The notes: generated by a model from the sequence alone, not told the origin. Shown: positions 44,958 to 54,682, counted from the first letter of the stretch. The stretch is 64,000 nt of DNA from Bordetella genomosp. 9 (GCF_002261425.1 NZ_NEVJ01000001.1:1178001-1242000); one strand, 5' to 3'. Translations and numbers: made by a program.

Positions 44958-46178
44958 ATGACACAAGCGAATATCGCGTCGGCCCCGGCCGGCGGCAAGC
45001 CGGCGGACTCGGCCGCGGCCAATCCCAGCGGCGCCTTCGCGCCGGAAGGCCGCTTCGAGCTGGCCGGCGCGGCAGCCGGCCCCCTGGCCCGGCTGCGCGT
45101 CGGCGTCAAGGACATGATCGACATCCAGGACAGGATCACCGGGGCCGGCAACCCGGACTGGCGGGCCACGCATGGGCCGGCGCCACAGCATGCGCCGGTG
45201 GTGCGCCAACTGCTGGATGCCGGCGCCGACGTCATCGGCAAGACGCTGACCGACGAACTCGCCTACAGCCTGAATGGCGAGAATTTCCATTATGGGACGC
45301 CGGTGAATCCGGTCACTCCCGAACGCATTCCTGGCGGCTCTTCATGCGGCTCGGCCGTGGCCGCGGCCAGCGGTTTGTGCGATATCGGACTCGGCACGGA
45401 TACGGCGGGTTCGATCCGGCTGCCCGCGACGTTCTGCGGCGCCTGGGGGTTCCGGCCCACGCACGGCGCCGTGTCCAGCGCCGGCGTCGTTCCGCTGGCG
45501 CCCAGCTACGACGTGGTGGGCTGGATCACCCGCGACGCGGCGACGCTGGCGCGGGTGGGGCAGACGCTGCTGCCTGGCGGCGCGCCGGGCCAGCCGCTGG
45601 ACGGCCGCCTGCTGATCGCCGACGACGCCTGGGCGCTGGCGTCGGATGAGGTACGCCAGGGCCTGGCCGCGCCGCTGGAAAAGGCCCAGGCGCGATTCGG
45701 CAAGGTCGAACATATGACGCTGGCCACGGAAGGCCTGCTGGCATGGCAGCAGGTATTCCGCGTCATCCAGGGCCGCGAAGTCTGGGCCGCGCATGGCGCA
45801 TGGATCAGCCGCCACGCGCCCAGCTTCGGCCCGGATATCGCCGAACGCTTCAAATGGGCTTCCACCATCGCCGCCGATGACGCCGACGCCGCCGCGATCC
45901 AGCGCCAACGCATCGCCGCGCAGCTGGACGAGCTGCTGCGGGACGCGGTCCTCTGCATTCCCACGGTTTCCTTCGTGGCGCCCATCAAGGGCTCGACGAC
46001 CGCGGCCGAGGATCGCACCCGTGCGCTTTGCCTGCTTTGCGTCGCCAGCCTCGCGGGGTTGCCGCAGTTGACCATGCCCGCCATGGCGGGGAACCAGTGC
46101 GCGGTCGGCCTGTCACTGATAACGGCTCGCGGCCGCGACCAGGCTCTGCTGGACAGCGCCGCCCGCTGGGTGCTGTAA
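44958..46178 (+). CDS. Amidase (amidase signature family)
   Basis: A 406-residue amidase. The catalytic triad is visible: Lys51 in RVGVKDMIDI, a cis-Ser in IPGGSSCGSAVA (Ser129) and the nucleophile Ser152 in GTDTAGSIRLPA. The family hydrolyses short amides, aryl amides or acts in indole-acetamide, nicotinamide-like or allophanate-like pathways. It begins 4 bases after iclR, so the two are cotranscribed. Together with the deacetylase and Bug receptor it makes a small catabolic cassette. It is shorter than GatA and has no GatBC, so it is not the tRNA amidotransferase. Confidence 0.86.
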   Translation: MTQANIASAPAGGKPADSAAANPSGAFAPEGRFELAGAAAGPLARLRVGVKDMIDIQDRITGAGNPDWRATHGPAPQHAPVVRQLLDAGADVIGKTLTDELAYSLNGENFHYGTPVNPVTPERIPGGSSCGSAVAAASGLCDIGLGTDTAGSIRLPATFCGAWGFRPTHGAVSSAGVVPLAPSYDVVGWITRDAATLARVGQTLLPGGAPGQPLDGRLLIADDAWALASDEVRQGLAAPLEKAQARFGKVEHMTLATEGLLAWQQVFRVIQGREVWAAHGAWISRHAPSFGPDIAERFKWASTIAADDADAAAIQRQRIAAQLDELLRDAVLCIPTVSFVAPIKGSTTAAEDRTRALCLLCVASLAGLPQLTMPAMAGNQCAVGLSLITARGRDQALLDSAARWVL

Positions 46179-46238
46179 GGTAGGGACACCTGGCGATGCC
46201 CGGTCGCCCGCACCATCCACATACAGGAACAGGAGCCC

Positions 46239-46787
46239 TTGATGTCCGCCACGCCTTCCGCTACATCCCTCGCGCCGGCCCGCTATAGCCGCCCGGCCAT
46301 CATCCTGCATTGGGTGGTCTTCCTGCTGGTCGCGCTGGCCTTGTTCGCGATCGAAATCCGTGGTCCGCGCGGCAGCGATTCGCGGGCGTTCTGGACGGGC
46401 ATCCATATGTGGGCCGGCGTGTCGGTGCTCTGTGTGACCGCGGTCCGGCTGGTCTGGCGCCTGGTGCACGGCGTGCCGGCGGCCGAGCAGGGCGGCGGCC
46501 TGCTGGCCGTCACCGCGCGGGCGGTGCATTGGCTGTTCTACATCGTGCTGCTGGCGCAGCCGCTGCTGGGCATCCTGATGATCAACTTCGGCGGCAATCC
46601 GGTCAGGCTGATGGGGACCGGTATCGCCATCACCATCGCCGGCGCCAACAGCGACGCGCGCGGCGTCGTGCACGACATCCACGTTTTCATGGGCAATGCG
46701 TTGTTCTACTTGATCGCCCTGCATGCGCTGGCCGCCTTGTGGCACCAGTACGTGCGCAAGGATGGCACGCTGCGCAAGATGCTCTGA
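46239..46787 (+). CDS. Cytochrome b561-family membrane protein
   Basis: A 182-residue inner-membrane haem protein with four predicted helices. Histidines typical of b-haem ligation occur in ILHWVVFLLVALALF (helix 1), IHMWAGVSVL (helix 2), VHWLFYIVLLAQP (helix 3) and VHDIHVFMGNALFYL (helix 4). The family passes electrons from quinol or superoxide to periplasmic partners. It converges with the small membrane protein gene next to it. No partner YceI gene is adjacent. Confidence 0.85.
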   Translation: MMSATPSATSLAPARYSRPAIILHWVVFLLVALALFAIEIRGPRGSDSRAFWTGIHMWAGVSVLCVTAVRLVWRLVHGVPAAEQGGGLLAVTARAVHWLFYIVLLAQPLLGILMINFGGNPVRLMGTGIAITIAGANSDARGVVHDIHVFMGNALFYLIALHALAALWHQYVRKDGTLRKML

Positions 46788-46851
46788 AGATGGATCGCAA
46801 GACTGGCCGCCGCGCCGGCTTTGCACGCGGGCGGCCTTGCGGTCGCCCGCG

Positions 46852-47553
46852 TCAGCTGCGTACGTAGAAGATCCGCATGGCCTGTTGCTTCTGCGCGGAG
46901 TCCAGCACCTTGATGGTGACGCCGCGGGCGATGAAGCCGTCCGGCAGCTGCAGGGTGCCGCTCAGGTTGTCGAAGCGATCCAGATCGACGGGCAGCGCAT
47001 CGGGCGTGACGGTGCCGCTGCGGCCGTTCGGGTAACGGCCTTCGATGGCGAAGACCAGCGTGCCCTTGAACGGGACGCCGCTGTTGTCCTTATCCCGCAT
47101 CACCAGCACCTGGTAATTCAACTGGCCGGGCTGGCGCGAAAGCGTGGCCGACCGGATACCGATGGGGCCGCCGCGCGGATCGGGCGGTACGGCGTCCTGG
47201 AACAGCGTCAGGTCCTTGTTGAGTCCTTGTATCTGCTGGCGCGCCTGTGACAGATCGGCGGTCAGCTTGTCGTGCGTGGCGCGGGCGGCGTCACGTTGCT
47301 GCGTCAGTTCTTCGACCAGCCCTTGCAGCCGCTGGCGATCGACGTTGGCGGCGCTGAGTTCGCCGTGCAACTGTTCCGACTGTTCGACCGTCAACCGCTG
47401 CGGTCCATAATTGGTCTGCAGGAACAACACCCCGCCCGCACCCAGCACGACGCCGGCGAGCAGCAGGACCAGCCAGCGCGGCATGCGCCGCGACCGTTTA
47501 CCGGGTTGATAAACCGAAGGTTTGAAAACCGCGCGCTGCGAGCGTCCGAACAT
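46852..47553 (-). CDS. Membrane-anchored coiled-coil protein (DUF6776-like)
   Basis: A 233-residue protein with one N-terminal helix (RWLVLLLAGVVLGAGGVLFL, about 25-44), a coiled-coil stretch of about 70 residues after it (LHGELSAANVDRQRLQGLVE and following QRDAARATHDKL) and a beta-rich C-terminal domain. It matches the small DUF6776 family found in betaproteobacteria. The start at 47553 (MFGRSQRAVFK) follows GGATGGGG; longer starts up to 47604 are open. No function is known. Confidence 0.68.
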   Translation of the reverse strand: MFGRSQRAVFKPSVYQPGKRSRRMPRWLVLLLAGVVLGAGGVLFLQTNYGPQRLTVEQSEQLHGELSAANVDRQRLQGLVEELTQQRDAARATHDKLTADLSQARQQIQGLNKDLTLFQDAVPPDPRGGPIGIRSATLSRQPGQLNYQVLVMRDKDNSGVPFKGTLVFAIEGRYPNGRSGTVTPDALPVDLDRFDNLSGTLQLPDGFIARGVTIKVLDSAQKQQAMRIFYVRS

Positions 47554-47645
47554 CCCCATCCATCCAAACAGAAACCACTCCGTGCCTGTTTGCAGCGCCG
47601 TCATGACGGCGTTGAAAGCGCGCGGAAACCAGTATGCGTTGCGAC

Positions 47646-47677
47646 GCGATCGGCCCGCCGAAAGGCGGGCCGATCGC
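47646..47677. other. Perfect 14-bp hairpin with a GAAA loop
   Basis: GCGATCGGCCCGCC (47646-47659) and GGCGGGCCGATCGC (47664-47677) pair completely around a four-base loop, GAAA on the plus strand (a GNRA tetraloop) and TTTC on the minus strand. It lies between murU and the DUF6776 gene, both on the minus strand. There is no T-run, so it may be a factor-assisted terminator, a message-stabilising stem or a small repeat element. Confidence 0.55.
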
Positions 47678-47764
47678 TGAAAGCCTGAAAGGATAACCCG
47701 GCCGGCCAGGGCTTAGCCATTTCGACAAGCATGGTTGCCTACCTTGATATTGTGAAATATCCGG

Positions 47765-48469
47765 TCAGGACGCCGCGCCCGAGGCCTTTTTACGCAGTTC
47801 GGCGTCGAGCGCGGCCAGGCGCTCGGGCGTGCCGACGTCGACCCAGCGCCCGTCATGCCGCTGCCCGCGCACGGCGTGCCGGGCGATGGCCTGTCCCAGC
47901 AAGGGCCCCAGCCGGGCCGCCGCGCCCGGCGCGATGCCGCCGAACAGCGACGGATGGTAGATGCCGATGCCGGAAAAGGTCAGCCGATCGCCCACATCCG
48001 GGTCCAGCACGCCGGCGGTGCCGGCGTGAAAATCGCCCAGGGGGTGATGATCCGGGTTATCGACCAGGAGCAGCCAGGCCTGGCTGCGGACGCCGTCGAG
48101 TTCCCGCGCCCGGGCCGGCGCGGCGGCGGGATTCCAGTCGCACCAGACATCGCCATTGACGACCAGGAAGGGGGCGTCGCCCAGCATCGGCAGCGCCAGG
48201 GCGATGCCGCCCGCGGTTTCCAGCGCCGTGCCTTCGCGGGAGTAGCGCAACCGGGCGCCATAGGCGCTGCCGTCGCCCAGGGCGGCTTCCAGCCGGTCGC
48301 CGAGCCAGGCGTGATTGATGACGATGTCGCGCATGCCCGCCGCGACCAGCCGTTCGATATGCCAGGCGATCAGCGGCTTGCCGCCCGCCCGCAGCAGGGG
48401 CTTGGGCGTGGTGTCGGTGAGCGGACGCATCCGCTCGCCGCGCCCCGCGGCCAGGATCATGGCGCGCAT
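47765..48469 (-). CDS. murU: N-acetylmuramate alpha-1-phosphate uridylyltransferase
   Basis: A 234-residue nucleotidyltransferase that joins UTP and MurNAc-1-phosphate, feeding UDP-MurNAc in a wall-recycling shortcut that by-passes de novo MurA-MurB. The N-terminal pyrophosphorylase motif MILAAGRGERMRPLTDTTPK (residues 4-23) and the metal aspartate in VVNGDVWCDWN are clear. It follows amgK with a TGATG overlap, as in Pseudomonas, where this pair confers intrinsic fosfomycin tolerance. In Bordetella the same layout is divergent from lptD. Confidence 0.9.
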   Translation of the reverse strand: MRAMILAAGRGERMRPLTDTTPKPLLRAGGKPLIAWHIERLVAAGMRDIVINHAWLGDRLEAALGDGSAYGARLRYSREGTALETAGGIALALPMLGDAPFLVVNGDVWCDWNPAAAPARARELDGVRSQAWLLLVDNPDHHPLGDFHAGTAGVLDPDVGDRLTFSGIGIYHPSLFGGIAPGAAARLGPLLGQAIARHAVRGQRHDGRWVDVGTPERLAALDAELRKKASGAAS

Positions 48470-49509
48470 CAGAACGTGTATCCCACCGTGGGCTGGCTGT
48501 CGTCCAGCCTGTCCAGCAGGCGCAGCAGGGGGGCGAACACGCCGTAGCGGCTCGCTACCTGGCGGACATAGCCGTTGACGCGTGGAATATGCGCCAGGTA
48601 GCCCGGTTTGCCGTCGCGGTGATGCAGGCGCGCGAAGACGCCCAGGATGCGCAGATTGCGTTGCAGGCCCATCCACTCGTAGGCGCGGTGGAAATCGGCG
48701 AAATCCGCCGCGACGGGCAGGCTCGCGGCGCGCGCCATTTCCCAATAACGGATCGCCCAGTCCAGTTGCTGGGCTTCTTCCCAGGTCGTGCGCGCGTCCG
48801 TCACCAGCGATGCCAGGTCGTAGGTGATGGGACCCGCCAGGGCGTCCTGGAAATCGATGATGCCCGGGTTGGGGCCGTGGCGCGGATCCTCGCAGGCCAT
48901 CAGGTTGGGCGAATGAAAGTCGCGATGGACCAGGACCGTCGGCTGGCTGCCGTTGGCCGTGGACAGCAGCTGGAAGACGCCTTGCAGGGCCGCCCGGGCG
49001 TCGGTATCCAGGGCCAGGCCGTGATGGCGCGCCACGTACCACTCCGGGAACAGCTCCAGTTCGGCCATCAACCTGGCGCTGTCGTACGCGGCCAGGCCGC
49101 TGACCGAGGCCTGCTGCATGCGCACCAGCGCGGCCAGCGCCTGCCGGTACAGGGTCTGCAGGGTGGCGTCGTCCAGGCCGTCCTGGATGCGCTGGTAGTA
49201 GGTATGCGGGCCCAGGTCCGACAGGAGCAGGAATCCGCGGGGCGGGTCCTCGGCCAGGATGGCCGGCACGTTCAGCCCGGCGTCACGCAGCAGTCCGGCC
49301 ACGTGCAGGAAGGGCCGGGTGTCTTCATGCGGCGGCGGGGCGTCCATGACGATGACGGAGCCGGCGCCGGCATCCAGGCGGAAATACCGGCGGAAGCTGG
49401 CATCGCTGGAGGCCGGACGCAGGGTTTCGGTTTGCAGCCCCAGGGAGGAGGGCAGGCCGCGCAGCCATAGGCGCAGCGCTTCCAGGCGGGAATCGGCGGT
49501 GGGAGACAA
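48469..49509 (-). CDS. amgK: N-acetylmuramate/N-acetylglucosamine kinase
   Basis: A 346-residue kinase of the aminoglycoside phosphotransferase fold that makes MurNAc-1-phosphate. Catalytic segments are VLVHRDFHSPNLM near residue 205 and IIDFQDALAGPITYDLASL near 225. The start is uncertain; the TTG at 49509 gives SPTADSRLEALRLWLRG and normal length, since no ATG lies near. It precedes murU with a one-base overlap of stop and start. Its upstream neighbour lptD is divergent. Confidence 0.88.
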   Translation of the reverse strand: MSPTADSRLEALRLWLRGLPSSLGLQTETLRPASSDASFRRYFRLDAGAGSVIVMDAPPPHEDTRPFLHVAGLLRDAGLNVPAILAEDPPRGFLLLSDLGPHTYYQRIQDGLDDATLQTLYRQALAALVRMQQASVSGLAAYDSARLMAELELFPEWYVARHHGLALDTDARAALQGVFQLLSTANGSQPTVLVHRDFHSPNLMACEDPRHGPNPGIIDFQDALAGPITYDLASLVTDARTTWEEAQQLDWAIRYWEMARAASLPVAADFADFHRAYEWMGLQRNLRILGVFARLHHRDGKPGYLAHIPRVNGYVRQVASRYGVFAPLLRLLDRLDDSQPTVGYTF

Positions 49510-49703
49510 GGAAAGCGACCTGTGTGGAATAGGGGCGTTCGAGGGGCGTGAAAGGCCGGTCGTACGGAATAACGCGCATGCCGGGCAATCGCTGGCTGCG
49601 CTGACGCCGAGCTTATCTATAATACCGGCTCTTCGCGGGTTACACCGGGCGGGCGACCATCGCCGTTCCGGCCGCATTGCCCTTTTTTCAGGTTCCCTCG
49701 TAC

Positions 49704-52157
49704 GTGCGCATCGTCCGGTCGTTGATCCTATTCCTTGCTGGCGCGGTCTCTGTCGCCCAGGCCCAAGTCGCAACGGATACGTCAGCGGATTCCAAGTCGT
49801 CGACGACGCAGTCCGTTTCCAAAACCGCCGGCCAGGACGTCGAGGTCCTGGGCCTGCGTTCGTCGCCGGGTTTGCGGGTGCATCGCCTGAACGGCGACCA
49901 GGCGCCCGCCTACCTGGAAGCGGACAAAATGGACGGCGACCCCGATTCCAATCTCACGCTGACCGGCAGCGCGCAGGTGCGCCGCATCGATTCCGTGCTC
50001 AAGGGTGACACGATCACCTACCGCCGCGCGTCGGGCCAGGTCGACTCCCAGGGCAGCGCCCGGCTGATGCGCGACGGCACGGTGGTGACCGGGCCGGCCC
50101 TGCAATACAACGTCGACACCGACAGCGGCCAGCTGACCGCGCCGGATTTCTGGCTGGGCGCTTCCGGCGGCTTCGCCCAGGCGCAGCATGCCGACATCTT
50201 CAGCCGTTCGACGATGCGGCTGCAGAACACCACCTACGCCGGCTGCGCCTGCGACAACCCGTCCTGGTACATCAAGGCCGATTCCGCGGATCTGGATTTC
50301 GACGAAAACGAAGGCGTGGCGCGCAATGGGGTGCTGTACTTCAAGGACGTGCCCATCCTGGCGTCGCCGTACATGACCTTTCCGGTCAAGAAGGAGCGGA
50401 AGTCGGGTCTCCTGGTTCCCACGTATGGGTCGACCAGCCGCAGCGGCTTCGAGGTCATGACGCCGTACTACTTCAACCTGGCGCCGAATTATGACGCCAC
50501 GTTGTACCCGAGGCTGCTGTCCAAGCGCGGGTTGCAGCTCGGCGGGGAATTCCGGTATCTGGGGCCGTCATACAGCGGGATCATGCAGGGCACTTATCTG
50601 CCCGACGACGCGCAGACGGGTGAGAAGCGATGGATGTACAGCAGCAAGCATTGGCAGACGTTCGGCAACGGCTTCTATGGGATGTGGAATCTCAATGGTG
50701 TGTCGGATAACGACTATTACCGCGACTTTTCCACGATCGGCTTGAACGAGGCGTCCACCACCTACCTGCCTCGCCAAGGCATGGTGGGTTGGAGCAACCA
50801 GTACTGGCAGACCTACGTCCAGGTCTACAAGTATCAAACGCTGCAGGACGTCGACTCCCTGATCCTGCCGCCGTACGACAAGGTGCCGGAGCTCTCCCTG
50901 CGTGGCCAGCGCTACAACTTCTACGGATTCGACGCCAATCTCACCAGCACCGCGACGCGCTTCGAACGGACTCTGGTGGGACCCGCGGAAAACATCGCTG
51001 GCGCCATCAACGGCCACTACGGACCGAACGGCGACCGCCTGCAGGCGTATCCGACACTGGCCTTCCCGATCGTGCGTCCGGGCTGGTATGTCACCCCGAA
51101 GGTCGGCTACAACTTCACCCAGTATCAAAGCACCAACTGGTACGGCGGTGACTGGAACTTCCTGGGCACGACCAACTATCCGAGCAGCGAGTCGCGCGGC
51201 CTGCCCATCTTCTCGGTCGACAGCGGGATGACCTTCGAACGGGATACCACGCTGTTCGGCAAGGACTCCATCCAGACGCTGGAACCGCGTCTGTACTACC
51301 TGCGCGTGCCGTATCGCGATCAGTCGAAGCTGCCCGTCTACGACACCGCGCTGGCGGACTTCAGCTTCGCCCAGGCTTTCGAGGAAAACATCTATACCGG
51401 CGGTTGGGACCGGATCGCCAACGCGAACCAGCTGACCGCCGCGCTGACGACGCGCTGGCTGGATGCCAACTCCGGGTTCGAGCGCCTGTCCGCGTCGATA
51501 GGGCAGCAGATCTATTTCCAGGACCAGCGGGTCACGCTGCCGAACGAAACGCCGCGCACCAACGTCCGTTCCAATTTCCTGGCGGAAACGACCGCGGCGC
51601 TGACGGACACGCTGACCACGACCCTCAGCGGCCAGTACGACCCTTACAATAGCCGCTTCCAGCAGGGCCTGATATCCGCCCGCTGGTCGCCGCAGCGCCT
51701 GACGTCGATTTCCGTCTCCTATCGCTACCAGCGCGATCCCCCGACGATCAGCACGGGCGCGCAGCAGTCCTATATCCAAGGCCAGAACCAGGTGAGCCTG
51801 GCGTTCCAGTGGCCCTTCACCCAGCGCATATTCGGGGTGGGCCGCATCGACTATTCCTTGCACACCGGGCCGATCACCGATTCCAACGGCTTGCAGACCC
51901 AGGATTCGCGGCGCGTGACGCAGGCTATCCTCGGCGTGGAGTACAAAGGCGATTGCTGCTGGACAGGCCGCGCGGTATTCCAGCGCTATGCCGTGGCGAC
52001 CGACGAGAACAATACGGCCTTCTTCCTCCAGCTGGAGCTGACCGGACTGGGCGCGTTGGGAACCGATCCCCTGAAGCTCCTGCGGCGCAGCATCCCGGGT
52101 TACGAGCCGGTCAATCCGCCCCCGGCGTCCGGAACGACTTTCGAAAGGTATGAATGA
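49704..52157 (+). CDS. lptD: LPS-assembly protein LptD
   Basis: An 817-residue outer-membrane barrel that places lipopolysaccharide in the outer leaflet with LptE. The signal peptide (VRIVRSLILFLAGAVSVAQA) starts at a GTG at 49704, then an OstA-like jellyroll (about 60-190), with YAGCACDNPSWYIKADSADL leading into the barrel. Cysteine pairs, CAC near 185 and CC near 750, match the disulfide-forming positions of LptD. It overlaps surA by 4 bases. The order lptD-surA-rsmA is conserved with other proteobacteria but pdxA is missing. Confidence 0.93.
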   Translation: MRIVRSLILFLAGAVSVAQAQVATDTSADSKSSTTQSVSKTAGQDVEVLGLRSSPGLRVHRLNGDQAPAYLEADKMDGDPDSNLTLTGSAQVRRIDSVLKGDTITYRRASGQVDSQGSARLMRDGTVVTGPALQYNVDTDSGQLTAPDFWLGASGGFAQAQHADIFSRSTMRLQNTTYAGCACDNPSWYIKADSADLDFDENEGVARNGVLYFKDVPILASPYMTFPVKKERKSGLLVPTYGSTSRSGFEVMTPYYFNLAPNYDATLYPRLLSKRGLQLGGEFRYLGPSYSGIMQGTYLPDDAQTGEKRWMYSSKHWQTFGNGFYGMWNLNGVSDNDYYRDFSTIGLNEASTTYLPRQGMVGWSNQYWQTYVQVYKYQTLQDVDSLILPPYDKVPELSLRGQRYNFYGFDANLTSTATRFERTLVGPAENIAGAINGHYGPNGDRLQAYPTLAFPIVRPGWYVTPKVGYNFTQYQSTNWYGGDWNFLGTTNYPSSESRGLPIFSVDSGMTFERDTTLFGKDSIQTLEPRLYYLRVPYRDQSKLPVYDTALADFSFAQAFEENIYTGGWDRIANANQLTAALTTRWLDANSGFERLSASIGQQIYFQDQRVTLPNETPRTNVRSNFLAETTAALTDTLTTTLSGQYDPYNSRFQQGLISARWSPQRLTSISVSYRYQRDPPTISTGAQQSYIQGQNQVSLAFQWPFTQRIFGVGRIDYSLHTGPITDSNGLQTQDSRRVTQAILGVEYKGDCCWTGRAVFQRYAVATDENNTAFFLQLELTGLGALGTDPLKLLRRSIPGYEPVNPPPASGTTFERYE

Positions 52158-53788
52158 TGCGTAGTGTGTTTTTGCCGGCCAGCCTGGCGCGCGACATCGT
52201 GGTAACGATCGCGTGCGCCGCGCTGCCGCTCTCGGCTGTCGCGCAGTCGCAATCGCAGTCGCAGGGGCGGCCTTCCGCGCAGTCGCATAAGCCCGCCGCC
52301 AAGCCCGGCGCCAAGCCGGCGGCGCCCGCGCCCGCACCGCAGCCCGCGGCCGCGCCGCAGACGGACCAGTTCGCCGATGGCATCGCCGCCGTGGTGAACA
52401 AGGACGTCATCACGATGCGCGAGGTCAACGAAGGCGTCAAAACCGCCACGCAGGAATTGACGCGCCAGAACATCCAGCTGCCCGACACCAAGGTCCTGCA
52501 GCGCCAGGTGTTGCAACGCCTGATCATGGAAGACCTGCAGCGCCAGGATGCCAAGCGCCTGAATATCCGTGTCGACGACGCGCAGGTGGACCAGGCCATC
52601 GGTACGGTCGCCTCGCGCAACAAGATGTCCACCGACCAACTGCGGCAGGCCATCGAAAAGCAGGGCATCACCTGGCAAGCCTATCGCAAGAGCATCCGCA
52701 GCGAAGTGCTGGCTGACCGCCTGCGCCAGCGCACCGTCGACGCCACACTGGTGATATCGGACGCGGAAGTCGATGCCTTCCTGAAAGAACAGGAGCGCCG
52801 CCAGGGCCGTTCGGGCAGCGCGCCCGCCGCGCCCGGACCGGCCGTCGCGGCGGCGCCGCAGGCCCAGGCCCCGGCCGGGCCGGAAATCGTGGCCCTGGCC
52901 CAGATCCTGGTGCGCGTGCCCGAAAGCGCCACGCGCGATGCCGTCGCCGCCTTGCGCAAGAAAGCCGAAGACATCCTGGCGCGCCTGAAAGGCGGCGCCG
53001 ATTTCGCCAGCGTCGCGGCCGCCGCCTCGGACGGCCCCGAAGCCCTGCAGGGCGGCGTGATGGGCGAGCGTCCGCTGGAAGGCTGGCCCGACCTGTTCGT
53101 CAATGCGGTCGCCAACCTCCGCAAGGGCGAGGTATCCGGCATCGTCCAGAGCGGCAACGGCTTCCACATCCTGAAGGTGCTGGACCGCCGCAGCGCGGGC
53201 GCGCCCGCGCCGGCGCGCAATCCGGCGCAGACGCCGGCCACGCCGCCGGCCGCGCCGCCCAACCCGAGCTCGGACGGCACCGTGCCGCTGCCGCAGGGTC
53301 CGGTGCAGGTCACCCAGACCCATGCGCGCCACATCCTGATCAAGACCTCCGCCGTCATGTCGGATGACGAGGCTCGCCAGCGCCTGACGCTGTTGCGCCA
53401 GCGTATCGTCGAAGGGCACGAGGACTTCGGCCTGCTCGCGCGGCAGAACTCGCAGGACGCCACGGCACCGCAGGGCGGCGACCTCGGCTGGCTGAACCCG
53501 GGCGAAACGGTGCCGGAATTCGAACAGGCCATGAATGCCCTGCAACCCGGACAGGTCAGCGAACCCGTCCAGACCCGCTTCGGCTGGCACCTGATCCAGG
53601 TCCTGGAACGTCGCGAGAAGGACGTCAAGGACGAGGTCCAGCGCCTGCAGGCCCGCCGTGTGCTGTTCGAACGGCGCTCCGAACTGGCGTTCGACGACTA
53701 TCTGGAGCAACTGCGCGACGCGGCGTATATCGACAATCGCCTGGAGAAGCAGGATCGCGAAAATAGCCAGGACAGCGCTACGCGGTAA
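52154..53788 (+). CDS. surA: Periplasmic chaperone/isomerase SurA
   Basis: A 544-residue SurA, longer than the 428 of E. coli. It has a signal peptide (ending near SAVAQ), a Q/P/A-rich insert (about 30-70), a chaperone N-domain starting FADGIAAVVNKDVITMREV, a first parvulin domain from about 245 (EIVALAQILVRVPES), a proline-rich linker (about 350-375) and a second parvulin ARHILIKTSAVMSDDEARQR with GWHLIQVLERREKD. It carries unfolded outer-membrane proteins, including LptD, to the BAM complex. It starts inside the last codons of lptD. Confidence 0.93.
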   Translation: MMRSVFLPASLARDIVVTIACAALPLSAVAQSQSQSQGRPSAQSHKPAAKPGAKPAAPAPAPQPAAAPQTDQFADGIAAVVNKDVITMREVNEGVKTATQELTRQNIQLPDTKVLQRQVLQRLIMEDLQRQDAKRLNIRVDDAQVDQAIGTVASRNKMSTDQLRQAIEKQGITWQAYRKSIRSEVLADRLRQRTVDATLVISDAEVDAFLKEQERRQGRSGSAPAAPGPAVAAAPQAQAPAGPEIVALAQILVRVPESATRDAVAALRKKAEDILARLKGGADFASVAAAASDGPEALQGGVMGERPLEGWPDLFVNAVANLRKGEVSGIVQSGNGFHILKVLDRRSAGAPAPARNPAQTPATPPAAPPNPSSDGTVPLPQGPVQVTQTHARHILIKTSAVMSDDEARQRLTLLRQRIVEGHEDFGLLARQNSQDATAPQGGDLGWLNPGETVPEFEQAMNALQPGQVSEPVQTRFGWHLIQVLERREKDVKDEVQRLQARRVLFERRSELAFDDYLEQLRDAAYIDNRLEKQDRENSQDSATR

Positions 53789-53807
53789 CCCCGTCGTCAA
53801 ATAGCTT

Positions 53808-54626
53808 ATGGCCCAGCATCAGGCGCGCAAGCGCTTCGGACAGCATTTCCTGGTCGACGAAGGCGTCGTGGACGCCATCGTCCGCGCCATCGGGCCCGCA
53901 CACGATGACCGCATGGTGGAAATCGGGCCGGGCTTGTCCGCGCTGACCCGCCCCCTGCTGGAACGTGTGCGGCAGTTGAATGTGGTCGAGATCGACCGCG
54001 ACCTGGCGGAACGCCTGCGGCGCGACCATCCCGCCGACCGGCTGGTGGTGGTGGAAGCCGACGCGCTGACCGTCGACTTCTCGCAATTCGGCGCCGGCCT
54101 GCGCGTCGTCGGCAACCTGCCGTACAACATTTCCAGCCCCATTCTGTTCCATCTGATGACGGTCAGCGATACGGTGCGGGACCAGCACTTCATGCTGCAG
54201 CGGGAAGTCATCGATCGCATGGCGGCGCAGCCGTCGTCGTCGGATTACGGGCGGCTGTCGGTGATGCTGCAGTCACGTTATCGCATCGACAAGCTTTTCG
54301 ATGTCCCGCCGGAAGCCTTCGACCCGCCACCGCGCGTGGTGTCTGCCGTCGTGCGCATGGTGCCGCTGCCGGCGGACCGGACCCGGCCGCGCAGCGAGGC
54401 CGCGCTGGAACAGGTGGTGGCGCGGGCATTCGCGCAGCGGCGCAAGATGCTGCGCCGCGCCCTGGGCGATTGGGCGGCGCACGTGCCCTGGGAAGCGCTG
54501 GGCATCGCGCCCACGGCGCGCGCGGAAGAAGTGCCGGTGGCCCGGTTCATTGCCCTGGCCGATGCGCTGTTCGATGCCGGCCTGGTAGGGCCGGAGCGGC
54601 CGCATAGCGCGGAGCTCGATGCCTGA
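53808..54626 (+). CDS. rsmA: 16S rRNA (adenine-1518/1519 N6)-dimethyltransferase
   Basis: A 272-residue KsgA/RsmA methyltransferase that dimethylates two adenines in helix 45 of 16S rRNA. It has the SAM motif [15 protein letters not shown] near 42, the N4 motif [15 protein letters not shown] near 103 and a C-terminal [15 protein letters not shown] region. It follows surA by 19 bases. No apaGH pair follows it here. Confidence 0.95.
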   Translation: MAQHQARKRFGQHFLVDEGVVDAIVRAIGPAHDDRMVEIGPGLSALTRPLLERVRQLNVVEIDRDLAERLRRDHPADRLVVVEADALTVDFSQFGAGLRVVGNLPYNISSPILFHLMTVSDTVRDQHFMLQREVIDRMAAQPSSSDYGRLSVMLQSRYRIDKLFDVPPEAFDPPPRVVSAVVRMVPLPADRTRPRSEAALEQVVARAFAQRRKMLRRALGDWAAHVPWEALGIAPTARAEEVPVARFIALADALFDAGLVGPERPHSAELDA

Positions 54627-54682
54627 TAACGGCGCCTGAATACCGGCGCCAAGATTTGGGCTTTCAGGCGCCGGCGCGGGGC

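Noticed and set aside
52100..53800. Open frame of 566 codons antisense to surA
   Set aside because: Codon-bias shadow of surA, with no recognisable protein.
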